This document shows positions 1 through 7,433 of a stretch of DNA of 47,334 nucleotides, one piece after another. A program made the translations under genes and the position numbers. The notes under the pieces were generated by a model. It did not search any database, had not been told where the DNA came from, and was given only the letters and a program-made list of their open reading frames with translations. Each line of letters starts with the position of its first letter. Within the stretch, counting starts at the first letter, position 1. Source of the stretch: CAZWRN01 sp964636275 (GTDB lineage: Bacteria; Patescibacteriota; Microgenomatia; Daviesbacterales; UBA10151); the NCBI GenBank assembly GCA_964636275.1, contig CAZWRN010000012.1:1-47334 (forward strand), in the 5' to 3' direction.

Positions 1-1604
1 GGTGTTCCAAACTTTATTTCTTCATAGGTAGGAGCTTGCTTGAAAAGTATGCCAAAATAGGCAGCTCTCTTGAGGGGTTCGGGGCTTCCTAGCAACAAAT
101 CCTCCATGTGTTCCAAAAAATAATCTATGTTATCCATAATTACCTCCATATTGATGTATTCGGACTCTTTTTTCTCTTTCTCTAATTTGAGCTGAGCTAT
201 TTGATTTTCTGCTTTTAAAATATCTGCTTCCACAGATTTAATGACACTTTCGACCGATACTTTTTTAACAGTTTCCGTAAGAGATAAAATATTTAGTTCA
301 ACTTGCTTAATCTTTTCGTCAATTTCTGAGGAATCAATTTTATTTTCTTTCATTCGTCTTTGCCATTCATCAATTGCATCCTTTTTCAAAGCTTCTCTGT
401 ATTCGTCACTAATTTTTAAGCCTTTAACAAAATTATGAATAGTATTTTCAAAATCTTTCTTCTGGATTCTTAGATACTTATGTCCTCGACTACAATGATA
501 TGCAGGAAATTTTACGCCTGATTTACCTCTGGAAGCACTTCCGGCAAACGGTTTGTTACACTCAGGACACATGACGTATCTTTTATAAGGGTAATCTGGG
601 TTCTTAACTGTCTTTTTAAGCTGCCATTCGGCAGGTCTTCTTTTCTCGACCATAACGTGACCATTAATCTCGGAAATAACTATCTTATCTCGATTTGCCT
701 TATTAAACATTTCATAGCTGACTAAACCATCATAGTTGCCCTTTATAAACTTACGTTGAGTCCATTTATGGGAAAAAACACCCGCATACTGGGGATTCTC
801 AATTGTCTTCCAGAACTGTTTTAAAGTTATTGGTTGATTACCTGTTGTACCTATTATTTGGGTTTTATTTTTAGGATTACGTCTGTAAAACTTCCGAGTT
901 CTAAAACCCAAATTATTTACCTCATCAACAATTTGCTGATCAGTCATACTTCCGCGTGCTCTTAACTCAAACATTTTAATAATCCACTTAGCTTCTTTTG
1001 GGTCAGCTGCTAAGACAACTCTTCGACCATGAGCTGTTTCTGCTTTTTCATGCCTGTAACCATAAGGTGGTATACCCAGCGGATAGCCCATTCGGACATA
1101 ACGAATTTCGGCACCAATCATTCTACTTAAGATATCTCGTATCTCATCCTTAGCTCTTTCTGCTTCCAGTAATTCAGCTTTTTGAGTTGGTGAGTAAACA
1201 CTCCAGGAGAATTCCATGCCTAGATGCTCCAGTGTATTCACTTGTTGATTACCTATAACTCCATAAATATCTACTAAACGGACTTTTATTCTATCCAATT
1301 GTATTTTAAGGTCACTATATAAATACGAACCACCCCTGGTGAAACGATCAATTGACTTAATTATCATTAACTGAATATTATTCTGAGGATTTTTACAGTA
1401 ATCTATCGTTTCTTGAACTGGTTGCTGCTCTTTTGAAGCAGATTCCATAAAGGTGAAAAATTTCTTGATTGTAATGCCATGTGCTGCCGCAAATCGTTCT
1501 ATTTGCTCCTTCTGTGCGTCCGGTGAATCGCCTTGAAGACCTTGTTTCAAAGAGGATATTCTTATAGCTGCTACTGCGTTGTTTAACTGAGTATTAGGTG
1601 TCAT
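1..1604 (-). CDS. Large serine recombinase (C-terminus cut by window edge)
   Basis: Site-specific DNA integrase of the large serine recombinase family; it would integrate and excise a mobile element. The reading frame starts at ATG 1604 (an in-frame TAA lies just upstream) and stays open to base 1, about 534 codons. Visible: an N-terminal resolvase domain with Arg15 and likely nucleophile Ser17 in RISS, and a DRFTRGG motif typical of the catalytic fold; a central recombinase domain (GIPPYGYR region); a zinc ribbon with CPEC and a later HC..GH pair; and a long Lys/Glu-rich coiled coil near the end. The start codon overlaps the stop of the small ORF upstream (ATGA), which implies translational coupling. 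It is the clearest sign that the window carries an integrated element. The left part of the gene, and probably the left end of the element, lies outside the window. Confidence 0.93.
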   Translation of the reverse strand, partial: MTPNTQLNNAVAAIRISSLKQGLQGDSPDAQKEQIERFAAAHGITIKKFFTFMESASKEQQPVQETIDYCKNPQNNIQLMIIKSIDRFTRGGSYLYSDLKIQLDRIKVRLVDIYGVIGNQQVNTLEHLGMEFSWSVYSPTQKAELLEAERAKDEIRDILSRMIGAEIRYVRMGYPLGIPPYGYRHEKAETAHGRRVVLAADPKEAKWIIKMFELRARGSMTDQQIVDEVNNLGFRTRKFYRRNPKNKTQIIGTTGNQPITLKQFWKTIENPQYAGVFSHKWTQRKFIKGNYDGLVSYEMFNKANRDKIVISEINGHVMVEKRRPAEWQLKKTVKNPDYPYKRYVMCPECNKPFAGSASRGKSGVKFPAYHCSRGHKYLRIQKKDFENTIHNFVKGLKISDEYREALKKDAIDEWQRRMKENKIDSSEIDEKIKQVELNILSLTETVKKVSVESVIKSVEADILKAENQIAQLKLEKEKKESEYINMEVIMDNIDYFLEHMEDLLLGSPEPLKRAAYFGILFKQAPTYEEIKFGT

Positions 1605-1774
1605 AACTTAGTTTCCTTAGTCTTGAACCGTAAATTGCCATTTATTTGGTCTTCTATTAATCGATCTACAATAAGGTTGGTTAGGACTTTAAGCCGTTCT
1701 TCTAGAGTCAAGGTTGAGGTTAGGGGTCTATTTGTAGTTTCGTCTTTTATCCGTTGTTTTTTAACTCTTCCCAT
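1601..1774 (-). CDS. Small basic protein coupled to the recombinase (57 aa)
   Basis: A 57-residue ORF read by hand. It begins MGRVKKQRIKDE and has a predicted helix around ERLKVLTNLIVDRLIED. AAGGA at 1784-1788 lies 9 bases before the ATG, and its stop overlaps the recombinase start as ATGA, so the two are probably co-translated. I do not recognise a domain. Its size, position and basic N-terminus would suit a recombination directionality factor or an autoregulator of the recombinase operon, but that is inference from context only. Confidence 0.7.
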   Translation of the reverse strand: MGRVKKQRIKDETTNRPLTSTLTLEERLKVLTNLIVDRLIEDQINGNLRFKTKETKL

Positions 1775-1793
1775 GATGTTAAATCCTTATATA

Positions 1794-1843
1794 AAACTAT
1801 TCACATTATGAATAGTTTAAAGCTAAATTATGGGATTTGTCAA
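1794..1843 (-). promoter_or_regulatory. Recombinase operon promoter with overlapping palindrome
   Basis: On the minus strand a perfect -35 TTGACA (1838-1843) is followed after 18 bases by TAAACT (1814-1819). A perfect inverted repeat with 10-base arms (AAACTATTCA / TGAATAGTTT, 1794-1803 and 1809-1818) and a 5-base spacer overlaps the -10 and the start-site region. This is a typical position for a repressor operator; a recombination site is an alternative. Confidence 0.65.
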
Positions 1844-1860
1844 GTAAGAAAATATGATAT

Positions 1861-2082
1861 CTAGGGTTGCAGAGTAGCCTTATAACCTGTCTTTTTAATA
1901 CTCTCTATAACTTGTTTTAAAGTAATCTTTTCTTCATCAAATTCTATTTCTGATTCCTGCTTAGCGTAACTTGTCTTGGCTGATCTGACCCCTAAATCCT
2001 CTAAATCAAAATCTATATTCATAGAACAGGCAGTGCAAAACATACCCTCTATTTTAAATCTCTTTTTAACTATTTTTGCCAT
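1861..2082 (-). CDS. copZ: CopZ-like heavy-metal-associated (HMA) protein
   Basis: Small cytosolic metallochaperone of 73 residues, the usual length for CopZ/Atx1 proteins. The HMA metal loop MFCTAC (Met14, Cys16, Cys19) is present; two Cys bind Cu(I) for hand-over to CopA. The rest has the beta-alpha-beta-beta-alpha-beta pattern of the fold, though the second half is more acidic than in CopA's own domain. It follows the TauE/SafE-cupredoxin gene with one base between them and probably shares its promoter. Family is clear; copper rather than another soft metal is inferred from the neighbours. Confidence 0.85.
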   Translation of the reverse strand: MAKIVKKRFKIEGMFCTACSMNIDFDLEDLGVRSAKTSYAKQESEIEFDEEKITLKQVIESIKKTGYKATLQP

Positions 2083-2083
2083 A

Positions 2084-3118
2084 TTAAATTACCTCAATAA
2101 CTCCTGTGTACATTCCCATTGAACAGGTAAACGGAATCTTACCTGGACTTTGAGGAGGAATAACGATTGATTCTGTGGTATTTGCTGCCAATCTTTTACT
2201 AATGCCTAGTTTAGGAATTCTAAAAGCAGAAGCACAAGTAAGTTTACCTGAGGTAGTTAGATTTAATTGAAGGGGTACACCCGATTGCACCTTAAAGTAG
2301 TTAGGACTATAACCATTTGGTAATACCTTTATGTCTAATGACTGAGTTTGTCCTAATTTCATCCCTTTTACTGTAGCTAACTGTTCATCCTGATTTAAAT
2401 TGATTTGAACTGGGGAGTTTTCAGCAATTGACTGTAAAGTGAGTGGTGAACCCGCTGCAACCAAACTGCCATTTATTGAAGTGATGCCTAAATAGAGAAC
2501 TGCGAATCCGGCAAACTTATAAAAACGAGTCTTAAATGTATCCCCTAAGGCTGTTGTTAAAAATCCAAGTCCAAAAAATAATGGCACTGTACCTAATACA
2601 AAGGCTCCCATAATTGCTGCGCCCATAATAGCGCTTCCGCTTGATATAGCTAAGGCTTCCATAGCTAGTGTAGTCCCGCAGGGAATGAATATAGTCATGA
2701 GTCCTAAGAACGATGGAGCAAATAAATCTTTCGACTTGGATTGGTTTCTGACAAGTCTAGTCAGGAACTTAGGAGGTTGAATTACAGCATACCTAAATAT
2801 CGGATGGACATTTAATAAATTTAAGGCTATCGCAATCATATATAACCCAGCGACCAGCTGCATTGTTATTTGGACTTCATCTGATAAGGCTAAAGCCTGA
2901 CCAAAGGCGCCCAGCAAAAACCCCAATATGATGTAGGCTATCAGTTTTGAAGCCAAGAAGACTGTGACAGGGAAGAAATTGTGCTTACCTAATTTAGCTT
3001 TTTTTTGGTCGTCTTCTTCTCGGGCGGCAATTGTTGAAGCAAGTAACCCTCCCTGAACTGCCAAACAGCTTAAGCCCCCTACAGTTAACCCAGTTATAAA
3101 TATTACCCAAAGATTCAT
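2084..3118 (-). CDS. TauE/SafE (DsbD/UreH-like) membrane protein fused to a cupredoxin-like domain
   Basis: 344 residues. Residues 1-215 form about six membrane segments of the DsbD/UreH-like 'sulfite exporter TauE/SafE' type, with one Cys near each repeat start (Cys18 in GLSCLA, Cys147 in FIPCGTT) that could form a membrane redox or metal pair. Residues about 235-344 form an outside cupredoxin-like domain with Cys295 and a TCSMGM motif (Cys332, Met334, Met336), the pattern also seen in the small cupredoxin at 6012. Such fusions are known next to copper genes and are thought to handle copper in the envelope. A near-consensus -10 (TAAAAT, 3124-3129) sits just before the ATG and the operator palindrome 3136-3152 lies upstream, so it has its own regulated promoter and copZ follows. 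Confidence 0.8.
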   Translation of the reverse strand: MNLWVIFITGLTVGGLSCLAVQGGLLASTIAAREEDDQKKAKLGKHNFFPVTVFLASKLIAYIILGFLLGAFGQALALSDEVQITMQLVAGLYMIAIALNLLNVHPIFRYAVIQPPKFLTRLVRNQSKSKDLFAPSFLGLMTIFIPCGTTLAMEALAISSGSAIMGAAIMGAFVLGTVPLFFGLGFLTTALGDTFKTRFYKFAGFAVLYLGITSINGSLVAAGSPLTLQSIAENSPVQINLNQDEQLATVKGMKLGQTQSLDIKVLPNGYSPNYFKVQSGVPLQLNLTTSGKLTCASAFRIPKLGISKRLAANTTESIVIPPQSPGKIPFTCSMGMYTGVIEVI

Positions 3119-3135
3119 ATTTTATTTTAATTAAA

Positions 3136-3152
3136 TACTACAACTTGTAGTA
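3136..3152 (-). promoter_or_regulatory. TACTAC operator box 1 (perfect)
   Basis: TACTACAACTTGTAGTA, a perfect palindrome with 8-base arms around one central base. It lies about 18 bases before the start of the TauE/SafE-cupredoxin gene, over the expected -35 region. It matches boxes at 15263, 17349, 23834 and 25239 and resembles BlaI/MecI-type operators. Likely bound by the BlaI-family repressor encoded at 23864 (inference). Confidence 0.75.
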
Positions 3153-3171
3153 CTATTCAGAACCCATTTAA

Positions 3172-5400
3172 TCAGATTTTATGCCGTTTTAGCAACAACG
3201 AATTTGACACAACGGAGATAGAACTTGTAGCCATAGCGATTGAAGCAAAAATTGGATTTAATAAAATTCCCCATATTGGATAAAGAATCCCCATAGCTAC
3301 AGGTATTAATAAAATATTGTAACCAAAGGCCCAAAACAGGTTGATTTTAATAGTTCTCATGGTTTTCTTGGAGAGATCTAGAGCTGAAGATACAGACGTT
3401 AGGTCTTTATTAATGAGAGTTATATTAGCAGCCTCAATTGCCACATCTGTGCCTGTCCCCATAGCAATGCCAATATCTGCGGCGACTAAGGCAGGCGCGT
3501 CATTTATTCCATCTCCTACCATCGCCACTACCTTCCCTTCTGATTGAAGTTTTCTCACTTCAGATTCCTTTTGTTCTGGTAAAACTTCCGACAATACTTT
3601 TTTGATTCCCACCTTTGAGGCAATTGCCTGAGCCGTTCTTTTATTGTCCCCAGTGATCATAACGACTTCGATCCCTTTCTCTTGCAAGGCTTTAACACCC
3701 GCTTTTGCTGTTTCTTTTAAAGTATCTGCAACTGCAATTAATCCTGCCAGTTTCCCATCAACGCCCAACATCATAACCGTCTTGCCTTCGTCTTCAAGTT
3801 TTTGAATTTGACTTAGATATGATCCTAAAGAGATATTCTCTCGTTCCATTAGTCTTCTATTTCCCAAGTATATATTCTTGGAGTCGATAACTCCTTCAAC
3901 CCCATGTCCGGCTATAGCTTTGAACTTAGTAACAGGTTGAATAATAGCTTTTTCTGCTTCTGCTTTGGCAACGATTGCATCAGCGAGTGAATGTTCCGAG
4001 CCTTTTTCTATCGATCCTGAGTAGCTCAAAATCTTGTCTAGTTTAATTCTATTTGTAACTACAATATCTGTGACCTTTGGTTTGCCATAGGTTAAAGTAC
4101 CAGTTTTATCAAAAACAACCGTTGTTACCTTACTTCCAATTTCTAAACTTTCAGCATCTTTTATTAAAATTCCTTTTTCAGCGCCTTTCCCGGTTCCCAC
4201 CATAATAGCTGTAGGAGTAGCAAGACCCATCGCACAAGGACAAGCAATTATGAGTACTGCAACAGTGTTTAATAGGGCAAATAAGAAAGCTTGTGCGCCT
4301 CCAAATACATACCAAACTCCGAAAGTAGCAAATGCGAGCATAATAACGATTGGTACAAAATAAGAAGAAATTGTGTCAGCGATCCTTTGAATTGGAGCTT
4401 TGCTTCCCTGAGCTTCTTGAACCAATTTAATGATTTGAGCTAACATCGTATCCGAACCTACTTTAGTAGCTTTATAAGTAAATGTACCCGATTTATTCAT
4501 AGTTGCCCCAACGACAGTATCGCCCGTTTGTTTATCAACTGGGATGCTCTCGCCAGTAATCATGGATTCATCAACAGCTGATTCTCCTTCAAGTAGGAGT
4601 CCGTCTACCGGGATTTTTTCTCCCGGTCTAACCCTAATAACAGATCCGATTGAGACTTCCTCAATCGGAATATCTATTTCTTTTCCATTTTTAATAACCC
4701 TGGCAGTTTTAGCTTGCAGTCCGATTAACTTTTTAATTGCCTCTGAAGTCCCCATTTTTGCTTTGGCTTCAAAATATCTCCCCAACAGAATTAATCCAAT
4801 TACAATAGTTGAAACATCAAAGTAAGGCATTGCTTCAAGGCCTATACCCATCACAATATGAGGAAAGAAAGTTATAAATACTGAAAAAACAAAGGCTACA
4901 GTCGTCCCAAGAGCTACCAAAGTATCCATATTAGCCAGTCGATGTTTTAAAGCCGGTATTGTTGCTTTATAAAAATCCAAACCTGCCCAAAATTGAACAG
5001 GTATCGCGAGTAATAACTGAATCCAGGGAAATGTTAAAAAAGTTGGGGCTGTAGTCATTAAGCCGGGAAAACTTCCCCACAATATGAGTCCTCCTAAAAC
5101 TAAACTTGTTACTACTTTAACTTTTAATTTCTTTAGTTCTTTTTCTTTCTCTTTTTTCTCTGAATCTTCATCATCCTTAGTTTGTTCAATTAAAGCTGTG
5201 TATCCCACATTTGAAACTGCTGAAGCGATCTCAGTCGGTCCGCATAGCGTGTCATCGTAAATGACTGTAGCTTTTTCGGTTGCTAAGTTAACGCTAGCGT
5301 CTTTTATTCCAGGAGTTTTAGAAAGTGATCTTTCAATTACTCTCACACAAGAAGCACAGTGCATGCCTTTTATTGGATATGTTTTTTTTATTTCTGCCAT
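3172..5400 (-). CDS. copA: Copper-exporting P1B-type ATPase CopA
   Basis: 742-residue P1B-1 ATPase that pumps Cu(I) out of the cytosol using ATP. Domains in order: one N-terminal HMA domain with MHCASC (Met13-Cys18), a charged linker, membrane segments, actuator loop TGES (282-285), transmembrane metal motif CPC (387-389, ACPCAMGLATPT), phosphorylation site DKTGT (Asp431), the HP motif of the nucleotide domain, and GDGIND before the last two membrane segments. All key residues are present and the length is normal. It starts 4 bases after the CDF-like gene, in the csoR operon. Confidence 0.96.
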   Translation of the reverse strand: MAEIKKTYPIKGMHCASCVRVIERSLSKTPGIKDASVNLATEKATVIYDDTLCGPTEIASAVSNVGYTALIEQTKDDEDSEKKEKEKELKKLKVKVVTSLVLGGLILWGSFPGLMTTAPTFLTFPWIQLLLAIPVQFWAGLDFYKATIPALKHRLANMDTLVALGTTVAFVFSVFITFFPHIVMGIGLEAMPYFDVSTIVIGLILLGRYFEAKAKMGTSEAIKKLIGLQAKTARVIKNGKEIDIPIEEVSIGSVIRVRPGEKIPVDGLLLEGESAVDESMITGESIPVDKQTGDTVVGATMNKSGTFTYKATKVGSDTMLAQIIKLVQEAQGSKAPIQRIADTISSYFVPIVIMLAFATFGVWYVFGGAQAFLFALLNTVAVLIIACPCAMGLATPTAIMVGTGKGAEKGILIKDAESLEIGSKVTTVVFDKTGTLTYGKPKVTDIVVTNRIKLDKILSYSGSIEKGSEHSLADAIVAKAEAEKAIIQPVTKFKAIAGHGVEGVIDSKNIYLGNRRLMERENISLGSYLSQIQKLEDEGKTVMMLGVDGKLAGLIAVADTLKETAKAGVKALQEKGIEVVMITGDNKRTAQAIASKVGIKKVLSEVLPEQKESEVRKLQSEGKVVAMVGDGINDAPALVAADIGIAMGTGTDVAIEAANITLINKDLTSVSSALDLSKKTMRTIKINLFWAFGYNILLIPVAMGILYPIWGILLNPIFASIAMATSSISVVSNSLLLKRHKI

Positions 5401-5404
5401 GTTA

Positions 5405-6010
5405 TTAACAATCGCATAATTCTTTTTCTTTGTAAGTTGAATAGCCTTCCTTAAGTAAAAATCCGGCGATAATTATTCCGGCTATTGGATCTGCCTGCCA
5501 AAAGCCAAGAAAATAATTTAAACCAAGTCCAATGACCAAAGCTACTGAAAGCATTACACAAGCTAAAGTTTGTTTTGAATCTGCAACCAAACTTCTGCTT
5601 TTGAGTTCTTTACCTGTTTTATATTTAAGATAAGTTAATACTGGCATGACAATAAGTGAGGCGATCGCGATTATGATTCCGACTAAACTTTTTTCCGGAG
5701 GTTCTTGAAAATAGAGTTGACTACCAGATTCATAAAGAACATATGCGCCAAGTATGAATAGTGAATAAGAAACAAATGTGACTGCTTTTTTCTCTATTTT
5801 TTCTAACTCTTCCTGGGATTTAGCATCACTGTTGCGAAATCTCCAAATCATTACACTTCCTGACAAAGATTCAACAAAACTATCTATGCCAAAACCTATT
5901 AATGAAGAGCTACCAGCAACAAGGCCACTTAAAACAGATACAACTCCCTCAATCAAGTTATATCCAACAGTAAAATAAGAAAGTTGCAATGCTTTTTTGT
6001 TAGTACTCAC
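5405..6010 (-). CDS. Short cation diffusion facilitator-like membrane protein
   Basis: 201 residues with five to six membrane segments that match the transmembrane half of the CDF family. An acidic motif in the second segment (GIDSFVES, Asp43 and Glu47) and a second one later (ADSKQT) would form the transport site. The cytosolic C-terminal domain of usual CDF exporters is absent and the protein ends in CDC, two Cys that could bind metal. It lies between the cupredoxin and copA with 1- and 4-base gaps, so it belongs to the csoR operon. Metal substrate is unknown; a copper- or iron-linked role is inferred from context. Confidence 0.75.
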   Translation of the reverse strand: MSTNKKALQLSYFTVGYNLIEGVVSVLSGLVAGSSSLIGFGIDSFVESLSGSVMIWRFRNSDAKSQEELEKIEKKAVTFVSYSLFILGAYVLYESGSQLYFQEPPEKSLVGIIIAIASLIVMPVLTYLKYKTGKELKSRSLVADSKQTLACVMLSVALVIGLGLNYFLGFWQADPIAGIIIAGFLLKEGYSTYKEKELCDC

Positions 6011-6011
6011 T

Positions 6012-6374
6012 TTAAGTCACCCTGATCTTTCCATGAAACATATTCATTCCACATGTAAATATAAATTCCCCAGTCTCTTGAGGAGTAATTGCAATAGTTA
6101 CTGTTTTGTTTAGTGGTAGGCTCTTTCTAATTTTAAAATCACTTAATATGACTTCCTCTAAACAACTGGATGGATCTTTTCTAAAGAAATTTATTTTTGT
6201 AGTTTTTCCTTTGGTAATTGAAATGACTTCCGGAACATACCCTCCGTCAACAGTTATATCAACTGAGTCCGAGGTCACTGCAACTTCATTCTCCGGTCTC
6301 ATTAAGAAAAACCAGTATGTAAAGGCTATTCCAGCGATGCTAAATATCGTTACAAGTAATTTGTCAATTTCCAT
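6012..6374 (-). CDS. Membrane-anchored cupredoxin-like copper protein
   Basis: 120 residues. One N-terminal membrane segment (about 7-25) anchors an outside domain of about 85 residues. Cys71, and Cys108, Met110, Met112 and His114 in TCGMNMFHG, give the Cys/Met-rich metal site of the cupredoxin_1-type domains found in copper-resistance operons. The same CxMxM pattern ends the protein encoded at 2084. Its start has a GGAAGGA ribosome site. It is likely to bind Cu outside the membrane and either buffer it or pass it on. Confidence 0.8.
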   Translation of the reverse strand: MEIDKLLVTIFSIAGIAFTYWFFLMRPENEVAVTSDSVDITVDGGYVPEVISITKGKTTKINFFRKDPSSCLEEVILSDFKIRKSLPLNKTVTIAITPQETGEFIFTCGMNMFHGKIRVT

Positions 6375-6391
6375 AATTTATCCTTCCGTCA

Positions 6392-6421
6392 GGAGAAGTG
6401 GGGCATACCCTGCACTTCTCC
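6392..6421 (-). repeat. Hairpin between the DUF305 and cupredoxin genes
   Basis: Inverted repeat GGAGAAGTG / CACTTCTCC with a 12-base loop. No T run follows on the minus strand, so it is not a classical terminator. It sits just before the ribosome site of the cupredoxin gene and may stabilise or process the operon RNA. Confidence 0.5.
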
Positions 6422-6432
6422 CTATTCGCTTT

Positions 6433-7041
6433 TTACCAACTTTTTAACCAACTTCGCATTTGGTCAATTTCAGTATTTTGCGCAGTTATTATATTTTCTG
6501 CCAGTTGCTTCATCTCCGGCCTTTCCGTCCCACTTTTCAACATAGTTGCCATCATGACCGCCATTTGGTGGTGCGGAATCATTTCTTCAACGAATGCCCT
6601 ATCAAAGTCGGAAGCCTGTTCGAGGTTTGTCATATCAGATTCGTCACCCATCATTCCATTATGCATACCACTATTTTTTCCCATCATTCCTCCAGAATTC
6701 TCTGGTGCTTCTTTACCGTACCAATTCTGATACCAATTTTTCATTTGGGTTATTTCTTTTCCTTGGGATTCAATAATATCCTCTGCTAATTTCTTTACTT
6801 CGGGTCGCTTTGTCTTAGTTTGCGCAAGTTTAGCCATGGTTATTGCATCCTCATGATGTGGAATCATTTGCTCAATAAAATGGGCATCTATATTCGCGGA
6901 AGCCATTTCGGAATTGCCGGAATTTTTCATCATGCCGATTTTATTGGAATTTAATGTTGCACCCGTTACCAGCCAGACTATTAGCCCGCCGATTAGTAGA
7001 CCTACTATCCCATATTTCATTTGAATATTCATATTTCTCAC
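6433..7041 (-). CDS. DUF305 (CopM-like) secreted or anchored protein
   Basis: 202 residues with an N-terminal membrane segment or signal (about 10-30) and two DUF305 repeats, each with the signature MIPHHxxA (Met59 and Met154 starts). The family folds as a helical bundle; cyanobacterial CopM binds copper in the periplasm. The linker between the repeats is rich in Met, Gly and His (117-132, GGMMGKNSGMHNGMMG), which adds soft-metal ligands. It is the second gene after csoR, 4 bases apart. Copper buffering outside the cell is the likely role. Confidence 0.87.
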   Translation of the reverse strand: MRNMNIQMKYGIVGLLIGGLIVWLVTGATLNSNKIGMMKNSGNSEMASANIDAHFIEQMIPHHEDAITMAKLAQTKTKRPEVKKLAEDIIESQGKEITQMKNWYQNWYGKEAPENSGGMMGKNSGMHNGMMGDESDMTNLEQASDFDRAFVEEMIPHHQMAVMMATMLKSGTERPEMKQLAENIITAQNTEIDQMRSWLKSW

Positions 7042-7045
7042 CTCC

Positions 7046-7318
7046 TTAGCTTTTTTTCTTGAATACCTGCATTATTTCTGCGATTGATTCATCAGCTTTT
7101 CCTTTTGATATAGCATCGGCCACACAAGATTTAAGATGATTTTCTAAGAGAAGATTACCGGTCTCCTTCAATCCGGATTCAACTGCCTGCATTTGATGCA
7201 TGATGTCAATGCAATAAGAGTCATCTTCCATCATTTTTATAACCTTATCTAAATGTCCTCGAGCAATCTTTAAACGATGTGTAATTCTTTCGTGAGTATC
7301 TTTTGGTCTATATGACAT
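7046..7318 (-). CDS. csoR: Copper-sensing repressor CsoR
   Basis: 90-residue all-helical repressor of the CsoR/RcnR family. Cys36, His61 and Cys65 are at exactly the spacing of the Cu(I) site of CsoR (YCIDI...HQ and ENHLKSC). When Cu(I) binds, the tetramer leaves its operator and the operon is expressed. It is the first gene of the block down to copA, so it controls its own operon. A GGG-rich ribosome site lies directly before the ATG, inside the operator. Confidence 0.94.
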   Translation of the reverse strand: MSYRPKDTHERITHRLKIARGHLDKVIKMMEDDSYCIDIMHQMQAVESGLKETGNLLLENHLKSCVADAISKGKADESIAEIMQVFKKKS

Positions 7319-7340
7319 ATATCCCCCCTATAGGGATATA
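7318..7340 (-). promoter_or_regulatory. CsoR-type operator at the csoR start
   Basis: Inverted repeat TATATCCC / GGGATATA with a 7-base C-rich spacer. The G/C-run-flanked-by-AT layout fits CsoR operators. It includes the ribosome site and reaches the first base of the csoR start codon, so repressor binding would block transcription start or elongation. Confidence 0.7.
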
Positions 7341-7433
7341 CTACTCTTACCAAGAATAGAAATCAATATATGAAAGTAGATATTTTGATATAGGGTTTGT
7401 TATACTCCACACATAACTGCTGCCCGAATTTTT

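Noticed and set aside
6398..6789. Overlapping plus-strand ORFs opposite the DUF305 gene
   Set aside because: They are antisense to a clear DUF305 protein inside a minus-strand operon and have no family features.
7336..7350. A sixth TACTAC box near csoR
   Set aside because: Only one half site (TACTAC at 7339) is present; no right arm at the required distance.
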